Assembly (NCBI GenBank): GCA_001692895.1
Contig: KV748208.1
Span: 1,798,001 to 1,862,000 of the forward strand
Reading direction: 5' to 3'
Length of the DNA stretch: 64,000 nucleotides
From: Cenococcum geophilum 1.58
Taxonomy: Eukaryota > Ascomycota > Dothideomycetes > Gloniales > Gloniaceae
Positions 20,101-32,220 of the stretch are shown here, piece by piece. Numbering within the stretch: position 1 is the stretch's first letter; every line of letters begins with the position of its first letter. A program made the translations under genes and the position numbers. The notes under the pieces are model-generated. The model did not search any database. It was given only the letters and a program-made list of their open reading frames with translations, and was not told where the DNA came from.

Positions 20101-21059
20101 GAGCTAAAGAGGACCCCTCTACTTATTTTAGAAAACTAATTTTAGAAGACTTAATTATAGGCATCTCCTAGTAAGGTAGGGGTTCCAATAACGGCGTAAT
20201 TAATAAGTAGTCTTGGTAAAAGGCATTTAGAAAGACACCGGTAATAACTATATTAACTTAGGCCTTATCTATAAGGCCAGCAAAAAGCATTAGAAAGAAT
20301 AACAAGGAGGAATTAAAAAATGAAAATTTATAGAGATGGCGATAGGCTTAAGGAGCTCTTTTATGCAGGTGTTTAAAGGTGAAGATCCGTAGAATTGGGA
20401 GCGGTGGGCTAACTATCTCTCCGTTAAGACACTAATGCTAAATACTAGAGCTCTAGACTAGGTAGCTAGTTAATTACTAAGTGCAGTATGGGAAGCAAAA
20501 CCTTTATATATTAGTGGTAGAGATTTATTACAAATTTGTAGGCCATCTGTCCGTTTTTTTCACGCCGCTCCGTACTATTGACTATACCGTAGAAAAAGGG
20601 GTCAGTATAGGGTATATATTGGAAGCGCCCCGCCACTACTAGGCCTGGCGGAATTTGCAACTTATACCCTTATCTATACTTAGTCTAGCTATTCTATCTA
20701 ATCTTTATATTAATAAATAAGAACTAGACGCTCTTACTTTACCCTAATAATAAGCACTACTAACTATAAATAATGCAGCCATTATACACTTTTATATATG
20801 CAAGGAATAACCTATTTTAAATCTTTTAGGTCTACTATAGAACTTATTAAAACATTAGCTAGACCTCTAATATTAGTAATAGTAAATAGTATATAGGAAT
20901 CGGCTTCTAGCAGAGCAAGATAATAAAATCTTAAGTAAGAGTTATATACTATAAGAGGTTCCTTAGCCCCCGGCCTATTAAAACCCTCTAGTATATACTA
21001 CTTAGCAGAACCTATAATACCTAAATCCTAAAAAGGATACAACTACCAATATATATGGA
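20101..21059. other. AT-rich, nothing identified
   Basis: Upstream flank of the methyltransferase relic, with RIP-like composition. A small less-degraded patch around 20550-20660 (ttcacgccgctccg) has no gene that I can see. Confidence 0.4.
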
Positions 21060-21830
21060 TTTCCTCTTTAGATATATTAACTGGATATATAAAAAGCTAC
21101 GTAGGCTTCTGCCGCGGGTCGGTATTATCTTAGCGAAGATTAAGGTTAATTAGCAGGATATTTAAATGTCTTAGTAACTATAATATAAATTAAGCCAGAT
21201 CTATCGCCAGAACTTATTAATAAAGGAGGTTATTTCTTACCTAATATGCTATAGAGGCGGAGGGACCCATAGGGAAGCGGTGCTGCAATTTATTATCCTT
21301 AGTAGGCACTTTTAATTAAGCAATACGAACAGTTACCTAAGCTTAAAGCTATTGAGGCTAAGCCCCTATACGTTAACGTAAAGTAGTATAATTGGATTTT
21401 GGTAAGACGTAAAGCTCGTATATAATTTAACAGCATGTTTTGGAAAGGACGAAAGCTATATTAGTATAAATCCTAATATAAGCATATAACGAGACGATTA
21501 TATAGTCCTTGTAGACGGTTCCTAACTACTAAAGAAATTGCGGCTCTTTTTAGCAGCGGAGGCACTGAGGGTGATTTATAGACATAAACTGCTTAATATA
21601 CCACCACATCTTGCGTAAAGACGTCTTAGTATATAGAAACCCACTTCTATTAGCCTAAGTAATAAAAAGAGTTCTTATATAACTACACTTAATACCTAAA
21701 GTAGCTACAAAACACTGTCTACTTTAAGAGAAACGTATACGATATATATAAGGTATTTCACTAGCTTTAATAGGGCTATGCTTACTTTAAGAGAAGTTAC
21801 TACGCGTAAACTATATATAATAGTGCTAGG
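21060..21830 (+). pseudogene. Unidentified coding relic with long TAG/TAA-only frame
   Basis: A plus-strand frame reads for about 250 codons with stops exclusively TAA/TAG. The best stretch is 'EVISYLICYRGGGTHREAVL' near 21225-21290. The family is not recognised. It could be a transposon gene or another silenced cellular gene. Confidence 0.35.
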
Positions 21831-22030
21831 GCGCGTTACCTGCCAAATTCTGCCACACCCTATAATTAGCTCGCTTACTACTAGCGCCTTAGCATTGCCT
21901 CTATATATTTAATTACATCGGTCCTAGCGACCCCTTTTCCTTCTCCTTAGCTTAGTATCTTCGTAATATAGTATTCGTTTAAGCTTTGGTTTAAAGGCAT
22001 TTGTTTAAGCTATAACACTAAATTAGTTGT
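21823..22030 (+). repeat. Dispersed repeat, copy 1 of 3
   Basis: The unit starts tgctagggcgcgttacctgc and includes gtttaagctataacacta about 190 bp later. Related inverted copies lie at about 23320-23635 and 27440-27665 on the minus strand. TG start, length and dispersed occurrence suggest retrotransposon LTR fragments. Confidence 0.5.
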
Positions 22031-23034
22031 TTAAACTATAAGGGCTAATAGAAAATGGCGATTGTTCTCTTTATATTTAGTTCTTCTTCTCCTTTTTAAA
22101 GTCTTTTAGCGTAAGCTTTGTAGGCACTGGATATATTTAACTCTGTATTTAGTTAGAAAATATCTTTAGACAAAGGTCGTTAACGTACAAGCTATTCTAT
22201 AGTTGGTAGCTATGACGGCTACTCTATAGACGTGTAAAAGTACTATTTATTTTACACGTTTAGAATATAGAATACTTTTGCCCTAGCTATAGATCGTAAC
22301 TCGTCTGCTTTTTTAAAAAGGGTCTTTGTTCTTTTACATAATATCTCTTGTTTTTGCTTTGCTTTAGCTCCTTAAGCTTTTATATTAAAGTTTTGTATTT
22401 GTAATAAATTGAGAATAGTTCTAAATATACTACTAGAATGCTCAACTCCACTCTTATTACTTATCTTTAAGTTAGTAGAATTAGTAGAATCCATAATGCT
22501 AGTAAAATTAAGGAAATTACTTAACTATTATTTATAATAATAAAAGTAAGTCTATTATTATATAAAAAATCCTATTTATAAAACCTAAATCTACTATTTA
22601 TAATTTTAATAGCTAGTATATTTATTAAAAAATATATAAAGAAAGTTCTAAATACTTTAAAGTATATTTAATTACTTATTATAATTTTTACTTTTCTATA
22701 TTCTAATAAAGCAAAATTAATTTAAATTATATACTTCTTAACTGTTTTATAGGTTATTCTATTAGAAGAATAAACGAGTATTAATAAGTTTAACTTTAAG
22801 GAACTATAACACTAGAACAGAGAAGGAGTTTAACTCGCTTAGCCAGTACTTAACACTATATAACGATAATAGCGAGCCTAGGATTCTGCTTAGAACATTA
22901 AATTCTAAGTAATATATTTTTAAGCTAAAGTAGCTGCTAACTAAGAGAGAGTAACACAGTATAAGTGGGCAAGGGGTTCTTAAGGAAAGGAAATTGTTAT
23001 ATGGCCTAATTAAATAGAACTTCTGTTAGCTAAG

Positions 23035-23258
23035 TGTTACGGTACTAGTAGAATACGGCAGAAAGCTAGCAGAAAACGGCAGATTGCGGTTATATAACTA
23101 GAGGATCTTATAAAACGTCGAGCAGCGCTACTACTCTTCTCTTTTCCTTTTCTTTAGCTTTGGACCCTCGTTTATAGACAATCCAATTATATAGGCTTGC
23201 GCGTCCTTCTTACCGTGCTCGTGCCTTAATTAACTAAGTCGCTAATACTAAGATCTTG
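23035..23258 (+). repeat. Direct repeat / LTR-like sequence, copy A
   Basis: About 225 bp starting tgttacggtactag and ending at ccttaattaactaagtcgct. It contains a tataaaacg box and the shared block gacaatccaattatataggc. The same organisation recurs in direct orientation at 25867-26095. Together they may be LTRs of a degraded retroelement of about 3 kb, though no clear target duplication was found. Confidence 0.5.
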
Positions 23259-23302
23259 TCTAGTATATTAGCGACTTAGTTAATTAAGGCACGAGCACGG
23301 TA
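23211..23302. repeat. Long hairpin: about 40-bp inverted repeats with 10-bp spacer
   Basis: Arms 23211-23250 and 23261-23302 are reverse complements apart from a 2-bp indel. They begin taccgtgctcgtgccttaat, and the spacer is agatcttgtc. The right arm continues into sequence resembling the upstream part of copy A in inverted orientation, so this is the junction of two head-to-head repeat copies. Confidence 0.75.
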
Positions 23303-25260
23303 TCTAAAGCTAGAGAAAGGAAAGGTATAACGGGCTTGTATAAATGCTTCTGAACTAAAGCTTATAGATTACTACTATACAAGAATACTAAGCTAAGGAA
23401 AAGAAACTAGTAGAGACTGGTAAGATATAAAGGGGTCGCTAAGGCACTAGTAGCAAGTAAGCTAATAGCGATTTTCTATCCCAGGGATAGAAAATCCTAA
23501 TTAGTCGGGTCCATAAGTAGTAACTAGCAGAAGATGTTAGAATATGGCAGATTGCCTAAAAAAGGGCAAATTGTCCTAGAAACGGCAAATTGGCAGGTAA
23601 CGCGCTTCAGCACCGTTATAAAAGGAGAAGAATAGTAGCGCCGCTTAAGGTTTTATGCGGTCCCTAAGTCACGTAAACTTACGTAACTCTGTATCTACCA
23701 CAACGTCCACCGTTTTCCACTAGCGCCGTAATACAGTAAATATGCTTGATTAATCTTAGCTTAATTCTCTAGAGCTATTTAAGGCGATCTATAGATATCT
23801 ACCTATACTACCTACTTAATAATAGAGTAATACTTGTAAATAGTACTATACAAAAACTAAGACAAGATACTCCTATATAAAATACCTCTATATCTCCCTT
23901 TTCTACTTTAATATTAGGTTATAATAAGTAAGTAATAGAGTATATTAGTTTTAAAATAAAATAGTAAGGAAATATAGAAATTATATAAAAAACACTTCCA
24001 TATGCAATATATATAGGAATAAGAAATGGATTCCATATATTAATACCACATTATAAAATAGAAAGTAAGAGTGCTAAAATACACTATAAGAAAAATGCGA
24101 GTATAGTACTAATAATTAAGCAACCTGCAGCTGTTTTATAAAGAAGTGCAGCTAAAGCGTTATCTAAAGAAATAAGCTAGTTTATAGGATAAGAGGTTAA
24201 TAAGCTATTTAATAGTAAAGAAATTTAAATAGGAAGTGGATTACAATATGTAGCATTTATATAACTTATACAAAAGTATCTTATTCCAATTGTTATATTC
24301 TTTAAACTTTTAGACTTATACTCTAAAGATAAAAACTAAAGGCTAGAATTAGTAAAATTACTTATTAGACTTTATTTTACTAACGTATAAAGTAAGAACT
24401 CCTTTAGTCTTTCTTTCTTTACTAAAAATAACTAGAAAAAAAAGTATTCCTAGTCCTATACTAGCGCATCCCGTAGCCACATACGCTACTTTCTTATATA
24501 TTTAATTAAAATTTATATCTAATAGACAAGATTAAAGAACTAAAAGCTGTTTTTAATAGGTACTAGTAGATTTAGGGAGGTACTCTCGTTCGTAGTCGTC
24601 TTATTAGGATTTAGCTAATATTAAGTGTAAGAATGCAGAGCTACTGTAGGCTAGAAATATATTCTACATATAGAATATAACGTGAAGAAGGAGAGGTAAG
24701 GAAAGAGGTAGTTATATTAGGGGTAAAGCTTTATAGGTAGTCGTATAGAGGCTTTAAAGGCTTAATTTATATATTGTAATAGTAAGCGTCTAAATCCTCT
24801 TTCGCTTTAAATAAGGGGATAAGGAATTCTTAAAAAGGAGTAGTAGCTAAAGAGTAGCTGTTTAGGAAAGGGTGCTTATACTTAGTTTACTTAATATCTC
24901 TTCCCGTAACCTTATCTAATATCTCTAGTCCTATTAATTGGAAAACCAAAAGATAAAAAAAAATAGTAACTCTGTCCCATTATAAGAGGCTCTAGAGCCT
25001 TACTATATATACTAGATAGGTGGCAAAGACTAATATTAACATTAACGTCGATTTAAAACTGTTACCTTATCGCCAATTAATTAACATTGCTAATAGGTAA
25101 TAAAAAGGTAATAGAAATAGTATAAAGTTATAAGATAACTAAAATCCGACCTAGATTGACAAGTCCTTAGGTTTAATAGGTTTTAGCTCTTTTAGCCTAC
25201 CTATATTCTAATTAGCCTTCTAATTACTTATTTCCCGTGCGTTTTTTATACTACGTCTTA

Positions 25261-25845
25261 TTTATAAAGACCTAATTAGAAACGCAATTAGAATAGCTTT
25301 ACTTTAGTTTATTTACTAAAGAGAGGTTACTGTTTAGGATTTTTTTAGAGTATTTTAAATCCTAAAATTATATTTAAAAGGTTCTAATTCGGTTATATAC
25401 GGTCGCCTATAACTAGTCCTACCTCTTTTATTAAAGATATAGAATACAAGTTTTTATAGTAGCCATAAAAAGTAATTACTATTAAACAGTCCATTTCCTA
25501 ACGTCTCTAGTTATATTAATTTGTCGCCTAGTAAATCCACAAGATAAAGATTACTGGATAGCTTAGTACTTTAAGAAACATCTACGATATTATTACTACT
25601 GCGATGTCCGGTACGGAGTCCTATGCTTAGATAGCCTACGTTATATAAGGATTCTTTATAACTATATCTGTTATAATAAAACTACCATCTATAAAACTAT
25701 CCGTCTTAAGTTTCTATATAAGTTTAAGGTTCTATAGGTAGTAGTTCTTAGCCCATCTAAATATTATAGCTTAAGAGAGAGAGTAAGTAAAAGTTTTACT
25801 AAATATACTGAGGATTAGGGGTATAAAGTTAAAGTATTTCTTTAA
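25261..25845 (+). pseudogene. Unidentified coding relic
   Basis: A plus-strand frame of nearly 190 codons with only a handful of TAA/TAG. Legible pieces include 'ERLLFRIFLEYFKS', 'NPQDKDYWIA' and 'NKTTIYKTIRLKFLYKFKVL'. It lies between the two LTR-like copies, so it may be the internal gene of a retroelement, but I do not recognise a reverse transcriptase, integrase or protease motif. Confidence 0.35.
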
Positions 25846-25866
25846 TAGCAGCCCTTCTATATAATT

Positions 25867-26095
25867 TGTGTCACGGCACTGGCAGAAAACGGTAGAACTT
25901 AGTTAGCAGAACTTGGCAGAACTTTGCGGTTACGTAACTAGATAACCGTATAAAAGAACCCTACTTCGACTAGCGCTACTCTTCTTCTTCTTTCCCTTCT
26001 CTAGTTTTAGATCCTTGTTTATAGACAATCCAATTATATAGGCTTACGCGACCCTTTTGCCGTATTCGTGCCTTAATTAACTAAGTCGCTAATAA
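25867..26095 (+). repeat. Direct repeat / LTR-like sequence, copy B
   Basis: Starts tgtcacggcactggcagaaa, has a tataaaag box, and shares gacaatccaattatataggc and ccttaattaactaagtcgct with copy A at 23035. It is less degraded than its surroundings. Confidence 0.5.
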
Positions 26096-26709
26096 GTAGA
26101 CTAGTTTTTACTAGATAAAATTAGATTTAAAAGGGGGAAACTAATAGAAAAATTTAGCTCTTTATCTCGCGCTAAACTAACTCTTTAAATTTTATATATA
26201 ATGCATCTACTTTATAGAACTCTGCAAGCTAGGGTAGTAGAGGAGTAATAATTGCATACTCTGCACCTGTGTAGAGGTAGAGAATTTTGCGAGTAGCTTA
26301 GCGAGGAGCTTTATAAATAAAGCCCTAGGGCAAACTATATATGGAGCTCTGCGTAAATAGAGCACGCGGTACGCCTAGGGGGTTAAGGGGCCTAAGGAGG
26401 TCTTCCCCCTATATACTATAAGGCTCTGTTTAAAGCTTATATATAACTAGCATAAGGGTTTTATATTAACTACCTTCTATCCTATTCTTCTTAAGTGCTT
26501 AGACGAATATAATTTATTAACTAACGCACTTATATTGTCTTCCCTTTAAGAATAAACTTAATGCAATAGGTAAGATATTCGTAACGCTTTTCTCTCTCGC
26601 TTTAAAGCTTAGCAACCTTCTTTTTAAGCTTCTCTACTAAATCTAGAACTTTAATATAATCCCTTTTAAACTTTGCTCTTATAGACCTAACCTACTGCCC
26701 TAGATTATC

Positions 26710-26943
26710 TGTTACAGTGCAGTGTAGGAGAATTAAATGAGCGACTTAATTGTAAATCTATGGAAATCAAGTGATATAAATACATGAAAGTAGAAGCCTG
26801 TAGAGTAGGGTCTATGACTTGACCTATGACTCATTTAAGCCATATACGAGATATACGAGATATACGAGAGTAGTACTGATGTTGTCTTGGAGCCTTCTAG
26901 GCTGCAGTCTCGTGTCTCGGTATAGTACCGGTAGTCGGTTACA
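26710..26943. mobile_element. Solo LTR, 234 bp, with perfect 5-bp target duplication
   Basis: Begins TGTTACAGTG and ends GGTTACA, so it has TG...CA termini extended as TGTTAC/GTTACA-type ends. It is flanked on both sides by TTATC (26705-26709 and 26944-26948). The interior is much less TA-rich than the surroundings and includes a short direct repeat (tacgagata three times). A size under 300 bp fits a Ty1/copia-type LTR. Recombination between LTRs is the likely origin. Confidence 0.8.
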
Positions 26944-28213
26944 TTATCCTACTTACTAATAGAAAGTCTCATTTCCTTTTCTAGTTCTAGATTAAAGATA
27001 CGGCGTCTTATACTAAGGTAGTCTTCCACGCGCTAGATATTATCTCTTTCTATCTTTTATATATTTTTTCTTATTTCTAGAAGTTGATTTTGAATAGGGC
27101 TGGTATTTATATTTGGCGTATTTATATTAAGAGGCGATTTAGTTAATATAACTTTTGTAATAGTACTAGAATATAACATCTTAAAGATATAAAAAGTAGA
27201 GAATAAAATGGGTTCTTTTTTAAATAAAAAATAGCCTATAAACACTTAGCTTTAAAGCTTTTTAATAAACTAAAAATAAAAATAATATATATATATAATA
27301 GTTATTTATAATTAGTACAAAACTCTAACTATTTTAATCTAAGTTTTAAAATGTAATCTGGCGCCTATAACGGCCCGTATAAACGCCTCTAAGGTAAAGC
27401 TTATAGGATACTAAGCTAAGGAGAAGAAGAAGAAAAAGGAAAAGGTTATTAAAGGTAGTGTTATAGCTTAAACAAATGCCTCTAAGATAAAGCTTAAATA
27501 AATGCTATATTATAAAGATACTAAGCTAAGAGAAGGAAAAGGGGTGTTCTAGGGCCGATATAAATAAATATATAAGCTAGCCGCCAAGGCACTAGTTGGC
27601 AAAATATGGCAGTATTACGGCTGAATTTGGTAGGTGACGCGCCCCTAGTGCTGTTATAGGTAGTATAAACAAATATCTTAAGGCGCTAGTCGTAAGCGAG
27701 CTAATAGTAGAATCGCGGAATATAGCAGAAATATGGCCCTAGCGCCATTATAGCGCCGTCTGGTTAGAATTTTACCAGATTAAAGTAAAGCCTCCGTTTA
27801 GTCTAACTCTATACCTTATTAGCCTCGCTTGGGCCTACTTAAGCTCTAACTAAGGCGGTATAACCTGCTACTTCTAAGTCCTATTAGGAGTCACTAGTTA
27901 TAGAGTTTAGATTTATCGTACTACTGTCTATTAACCTAGATCGTATTTACGTACTTTATTTTAGTTATCTCTTAACTTATTTAGTGTATATAGTGAGGCT
28001 CTAAAGCCTTTTATAATACTACAGAGTTCTTATTCCTAATTATTTATTTAATAATATAGTAGGAACGTGCATATTTATAAAAGCTTTTAACTTATATACT
28101 ACTAGTTATCTCTATTCTTATCTTATACGTATATAAAATTTAATTATATAACACCGTGAATTAATCCCCCTCCTACTAGCCTTAAATAGTTATAGTATAG
28201 CATCTATTATACA

Positions 28214-29990
28214 CTATCGTAACTCTACTTTACAGCCTTCTGTAGTAGATATTACTAAAGTTATTATCTGCTGTTCCACTCCTATTAATTCTATAACCGC
28301 ACTATTAGGTAACTTAATTGTCTAGAATCTCTAAATAATCCGTATAACTGCGTAGGCGGCTTCTATAAGCGTAAAATTAACTATAAAAGGAAGTATAAAT
28401 TAATATCAAGAAGTGATCCCAGCTTAACTAATAGTAAAGGGCGCTTACTTCCTAGATATATTCTTGGACTACCATTATATAGTAAATAACCCCATTTCGC
28501 GTCGGTTTTGTTATGGTTTAGAGGTATATCTTTATCCTATCTTTTAGGACGATAAAGCTTAGCGTTTATTCCGTAAAGGTTAGGTCGTCTATGCATTATA
28601 TAAACACTATATACTATAGCCGTTCCCTTAAAAATCAGAACAGGAGAAGTTCTATTAAGGCCGCCGCCTATAGGTAATATAGTAGTTCTTAGAGCTATAC
28701 GGGTGTTTATAGGAATAGAAGGATAGAGTTAAAGAGCTACGTTTTTTAGTGATATTTTATAGATTAACGATTAGGGAACTTACTCTCTTTTAAAATATTC
28801 TAAAGATATTCTATATTCCGGAGGTCTGTGCGGTATAACTCTACACTACTATTACACGCAGCAGCTATTTCTGCTCTTAGTTTAGTAAGAATATTTAAAT
28901 ATTAGACGAGGAGGAAGCTGTACAAAAGATTAGAAGTGGAAAAGGCGAAGCACTACGCCGTATTAGGAGTATACTTACAATGTCCATAAAAGAAGGTAGG
29001 CCGTAGTGTCTCTTTTTATAGTTAGAATGTTAATTATCTAACCCCTTAATATTATGCGGTTAGGGGTATTTTAGGTAAGGGAGTTTAAAAAGATATATTT
29101 TTGTCCTTTATCCTCTTATATATCTTATAAGAGCTTATAATCTATAATCTAGTCCGTAAAATAATAGACTTTATTATAAGTGTCCTGGAACTTTTTTCCT
29201 TTAATAAGTTAGTAGAGATTTAGGAGCCGAAACCTCTTTGCGATATACGCCTATGCTATATTAAAGGTATTAGTAAATATCTGCTCCCTAGTTAATTTTA
29301 GAGCCTTTAGGCTTTTTACTAACTCCCTAAAAAGAAACTTAGTTATTATATCTAGGGTTATACAGAAGAAAAGAGGTTATAAGTTAACAATACTATCTTT
29401 TTAAGAGATAATATTAATAAGGTTATTAATAGCTTTCTAGAATACTTCTAGGTTATCATACTGCTTATAATAAAACTACGGCTTTAGTAATTCTCGTAAA
29501 CGCTTCCATAATGCGCCTTCCTAAGTAAAGATACTATCTCTAAATATAGGGAATGTAATCTATTACCGCGCTCCCATACCCTAGTCTAAATAAAATTAGC
29601 AGCGGGTAGGTAAGAGATAATTTTTAAGGCTTTATACAGACCTTTAAAGTTAGTAGATAGGATAGCCTTAAGGTTAGCTAGGTTAATAGTACCAAACGAT
29701 TATATGCTAAGAAAGACTTACTTAAGCGTATTTCCTATTTGGCGGAAATAAAAAAGGAATAGTTCTATTAATTAAGACTCTATATTGGCTCTAAAGACTT
29801 ACTCTAGGCGGTTAATACCTAGTAGCCTTTAGTTTTAAAGTCTTAGAGGCGGAAGACATCTATAGCGCTCGCTAATAGCCCTATCAGCCTTTAGTCTAGT
29901 TAGTAGGTTGTCCTTTAGCAAACAGCTAGATAATTAGTGGCTTTATCTAGCGATCTCTATACTTAATAATGAAATTATAAATATATAGGG
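28214..29990 (-). pseudogene. Cytochrome P450 (CYP52/CYP539-like), RIP-inactivated, intron retained
   Basis: The minus strand reads as a complete microsomal P450. An N-terminal 'ERYRCLPPLRL' proline-rich hinge lies at about 29870, followed by 'QIGNTLK', 'GTINLANLKAILSTNF' and 'LQPLFFCITLDIITKFLF'. Then come 'YIAKRFRLLNLYWLIKG' (with one TAG read as Trp), the I-helix 'KRDTTAYLLLWTL' and a haem region 'YNGSPRIYLG', where the family has FNGGPRxCLG. The haem-ligand Cys is therefore changed to Tyr, a G-to-A effect. After the haem motif a 68-bp intron (28448-28381, GTAAGC...TAG, phase 1) is still recognisable. It joins to 'NFTLIEAAYAVIRII' and a C-terminus ending at TAG 28214-28216. CYP52-like enzymes hydroxylate alkanes or fatty acids, or tailor metabolites. 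It is certainly dead. I am confident of P450 and moderately so of the subfamily. Confidence 0.85.
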
Positions 29991-31560
29991 CAACTATATA
30001 ACTTAATACCGCCAGGGAAAGGCAGATATGCTTTATTTTGGCATAGCACACTTTAAAGATTAGATATGTACTGTTTAGTTTTCTAAAGCTACTATATAGA
30101 GGGCTATTAGATTATAGGTTATAAAACAACTAATAAATAAAGGGAGTTTAGTGTATTCTTAAGGTAGCTATATATATCTCTAGCTAAAGAAACCGTGGCT
30201 AAAGTTAAAGCGCCTTAATAAGGGTCCAGGCACGCTATACACTTAAATATATAGCACGGGTGCTAAGTAAAGGTAGAGCGTATAAGACTAGCTAGAAGAA
30301 TATACTTAGGTTTTCCCCCTACTAGGGGCTTTTTCCTATATATAGAAGGTAAAAGCCTATACCTAAAAGAGGGACCGAATTAGGCAATAAATAGAATTTT
30401 TTTTATTTATTTATATACCCTTACCGCTAAGCTAATTTAGGTTATAATAAAAAATCTATATATTTTTATCTCTTTAACCGCTGGCGTCTAACGCTAAGGC
30501 CGCACGGATAGCTATACTGTAATAGCAGCTATATAGAAGAGTCTCTAATTAGCCTAGATCCTTATTAATAACGTTAAATATAACTTAGCGGTTAAAGGGA
30601 TACCCTTATTACTAAGGACATTTATAGTATAATAAAAAATCTATATATTTTTATACCCTTATTACTAAGGACATTTATAGTATAATAAAAAATCTATATA
30701 TTTTTATACCCTTATTACTAAGCATATTTATAGGGTAATAAAAAATCTATATATTTATTTATTGTTACTATTAAGCATATTGATATTATTAAGCATATTG
30801 ATATTATAACTATATAAGCCTATTTAGGTCCTCTTTAGAGCTCTTGCTACGTAAAGACTTAATACTTTAAATAGTTTTAAGGAGCGCTTTGTACTTCCCA
30901 TGCCTTCCTACTTTATTAATATAACCACTTATTTAAGATCTGATTCCTCTTTATTAATAGCAGATATACTTTCCGCTATAAAATACTCTTTATCAATATC
31001 TGTTGACTTAGGTGATTTTAAACTTCGGTTTTTTTTTTTTTTAATCCGTTGTATTATACTACGTATAATACTACGCATGCAGCCTCTAGGCTATAGCGCT
31101 ATAGTTCTATATATATGAATCCTTCCTAGGCAGCTTAATATATACTAGTAGCTAAGTGGACACTCTAGCCCGTTTTTAAAATGCTAGGGGAGCTCTAGCA
31201 ACTGGTGTTTTTTCGTTTTAGTATTTTGCTTACTATGGTCCAGTTTACACTAAGAAAAGGAAATCCTGGCTTTTTTATCTATTTCTGCCGTATTCTGCTG
31301 TTCTTAGAGTAGAAAAAGCGCTCTAAAAGATAGATTTTAATTTTAATAAAATAGTTTTGTATATAAGAATAAGAGAAACCTAATAGCTTGCTAGCTTGGA
31401 AGCAGCTACCAATTACCCCTATATAACTTTTTTTGGAATTCTGTACCCTATTTCTTCTCCTTGCTTAAGAAAAGGGTAAGGAATTAGTAATTAGTAGGTA
31501 CTCTCCCCAAAAGTAACCTACTAATGGTATTTTATAAGGGCGAACCTCGTTACGTAAACC
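29991..31560. other. AT-rich, nothing identified except short repeats
   Basis: RIP-like sequence upstream of the P450 relic. No coding motif was recognised apart from the 53-bp tandem repeat listed separately. Confidence 0.4.
30601..30765. repeat. Tandem repeat, 53-bp unit, about three copies
   Basis: Units start tacccttattactaaggac at 30601, 30654 and 30707. The third is diverged and grades into aagcatattgatatt repeats. A related segment (aataaaaaatctatatattt) also occurs near 30450. Confidence 0.75.
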
Positions 31561-32220
31561 CACTCCCATAGGAAAATTTTCACGAGGTTGTCTGTATAGG
31601 GTATAAATACCAATTCGCCCATACACCTTATATTTTACGTGCTAAAGTAACACGGGCCAGCCCCCTTCCCCCCCTACTGTAGCTACCCTATCTGCGCATC
31701 TGCGGTACGCCTACAGCTTGTACCAGCTTCGGTGTCCCCCCCCCCGTGCGCGCGCAACACCACACACCTAATTTCGCTTCGTCTGCAGCTAAATTAGTAT
31801 GTAGAGCTAGCAGAAAGCGGTGTAGTACGTGGCCAGGGCTTGAGCCACGGCCCACATTAATTCGGAGCTTGGAGCTTAATTTTGAAGCTATCCTAAACTT
31901 CTCTCCCTTACCAAAAGTCGTGATATCTGTTCCGGATCGTGGTGTTGTAAAGCTTCTTTCTCTTATTAATATAAGCTCCAAACGCCCTACTTCTGCCTCT
32001 GCAGGTAGTCCCTCTAGTCGCCCACTTACTTAGCGATTTCGATTGTTACTAGTACCGCCTCCCTTAGCGATTAGTGGTCCACCTCCTTTTATATAGAGCT
32101 TAAGTATAAGTACGGTCGTGAATCTTCCACCCGTATATAGTAGCCAACTTAATATGCAGCTTAACTACCCTTTACCGCTAATGCATAGTACCCCGCATAT
32201 ATTATAATAGGCTGCCTATT

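Larger units (their letters stand above)
17580..31700. other. RIP-degraded AT-rich block
   Basis: Fourteen kilobases in which TpA is greatly enriched and CpA/TpG depleted while CpG survives, and where no frame longer than about 70 codons remains. In 18841-18900 I count TpA 11, ApT 3, CpA+TpG 2 and ApC+GpT 7. Old coding frames are still legible because nearly all their defects are TAG/TAA codons. Items I can resolve are listed separately. The rest (notably 22030-23030, 24000-25250, 26100-26700, 27000-28200 and 30060-31560) holds nothing I can identify. Confidence 0.85.

Noticed and set aside
31688-32033. Overlapping frames of 95-97 codons on both strands, with a related frame at 34909-35140
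   Set aside because: They are translations of the inverted terminal repeats of the mariner-type element, which is why the same peptide appears twice in opposite orientation.
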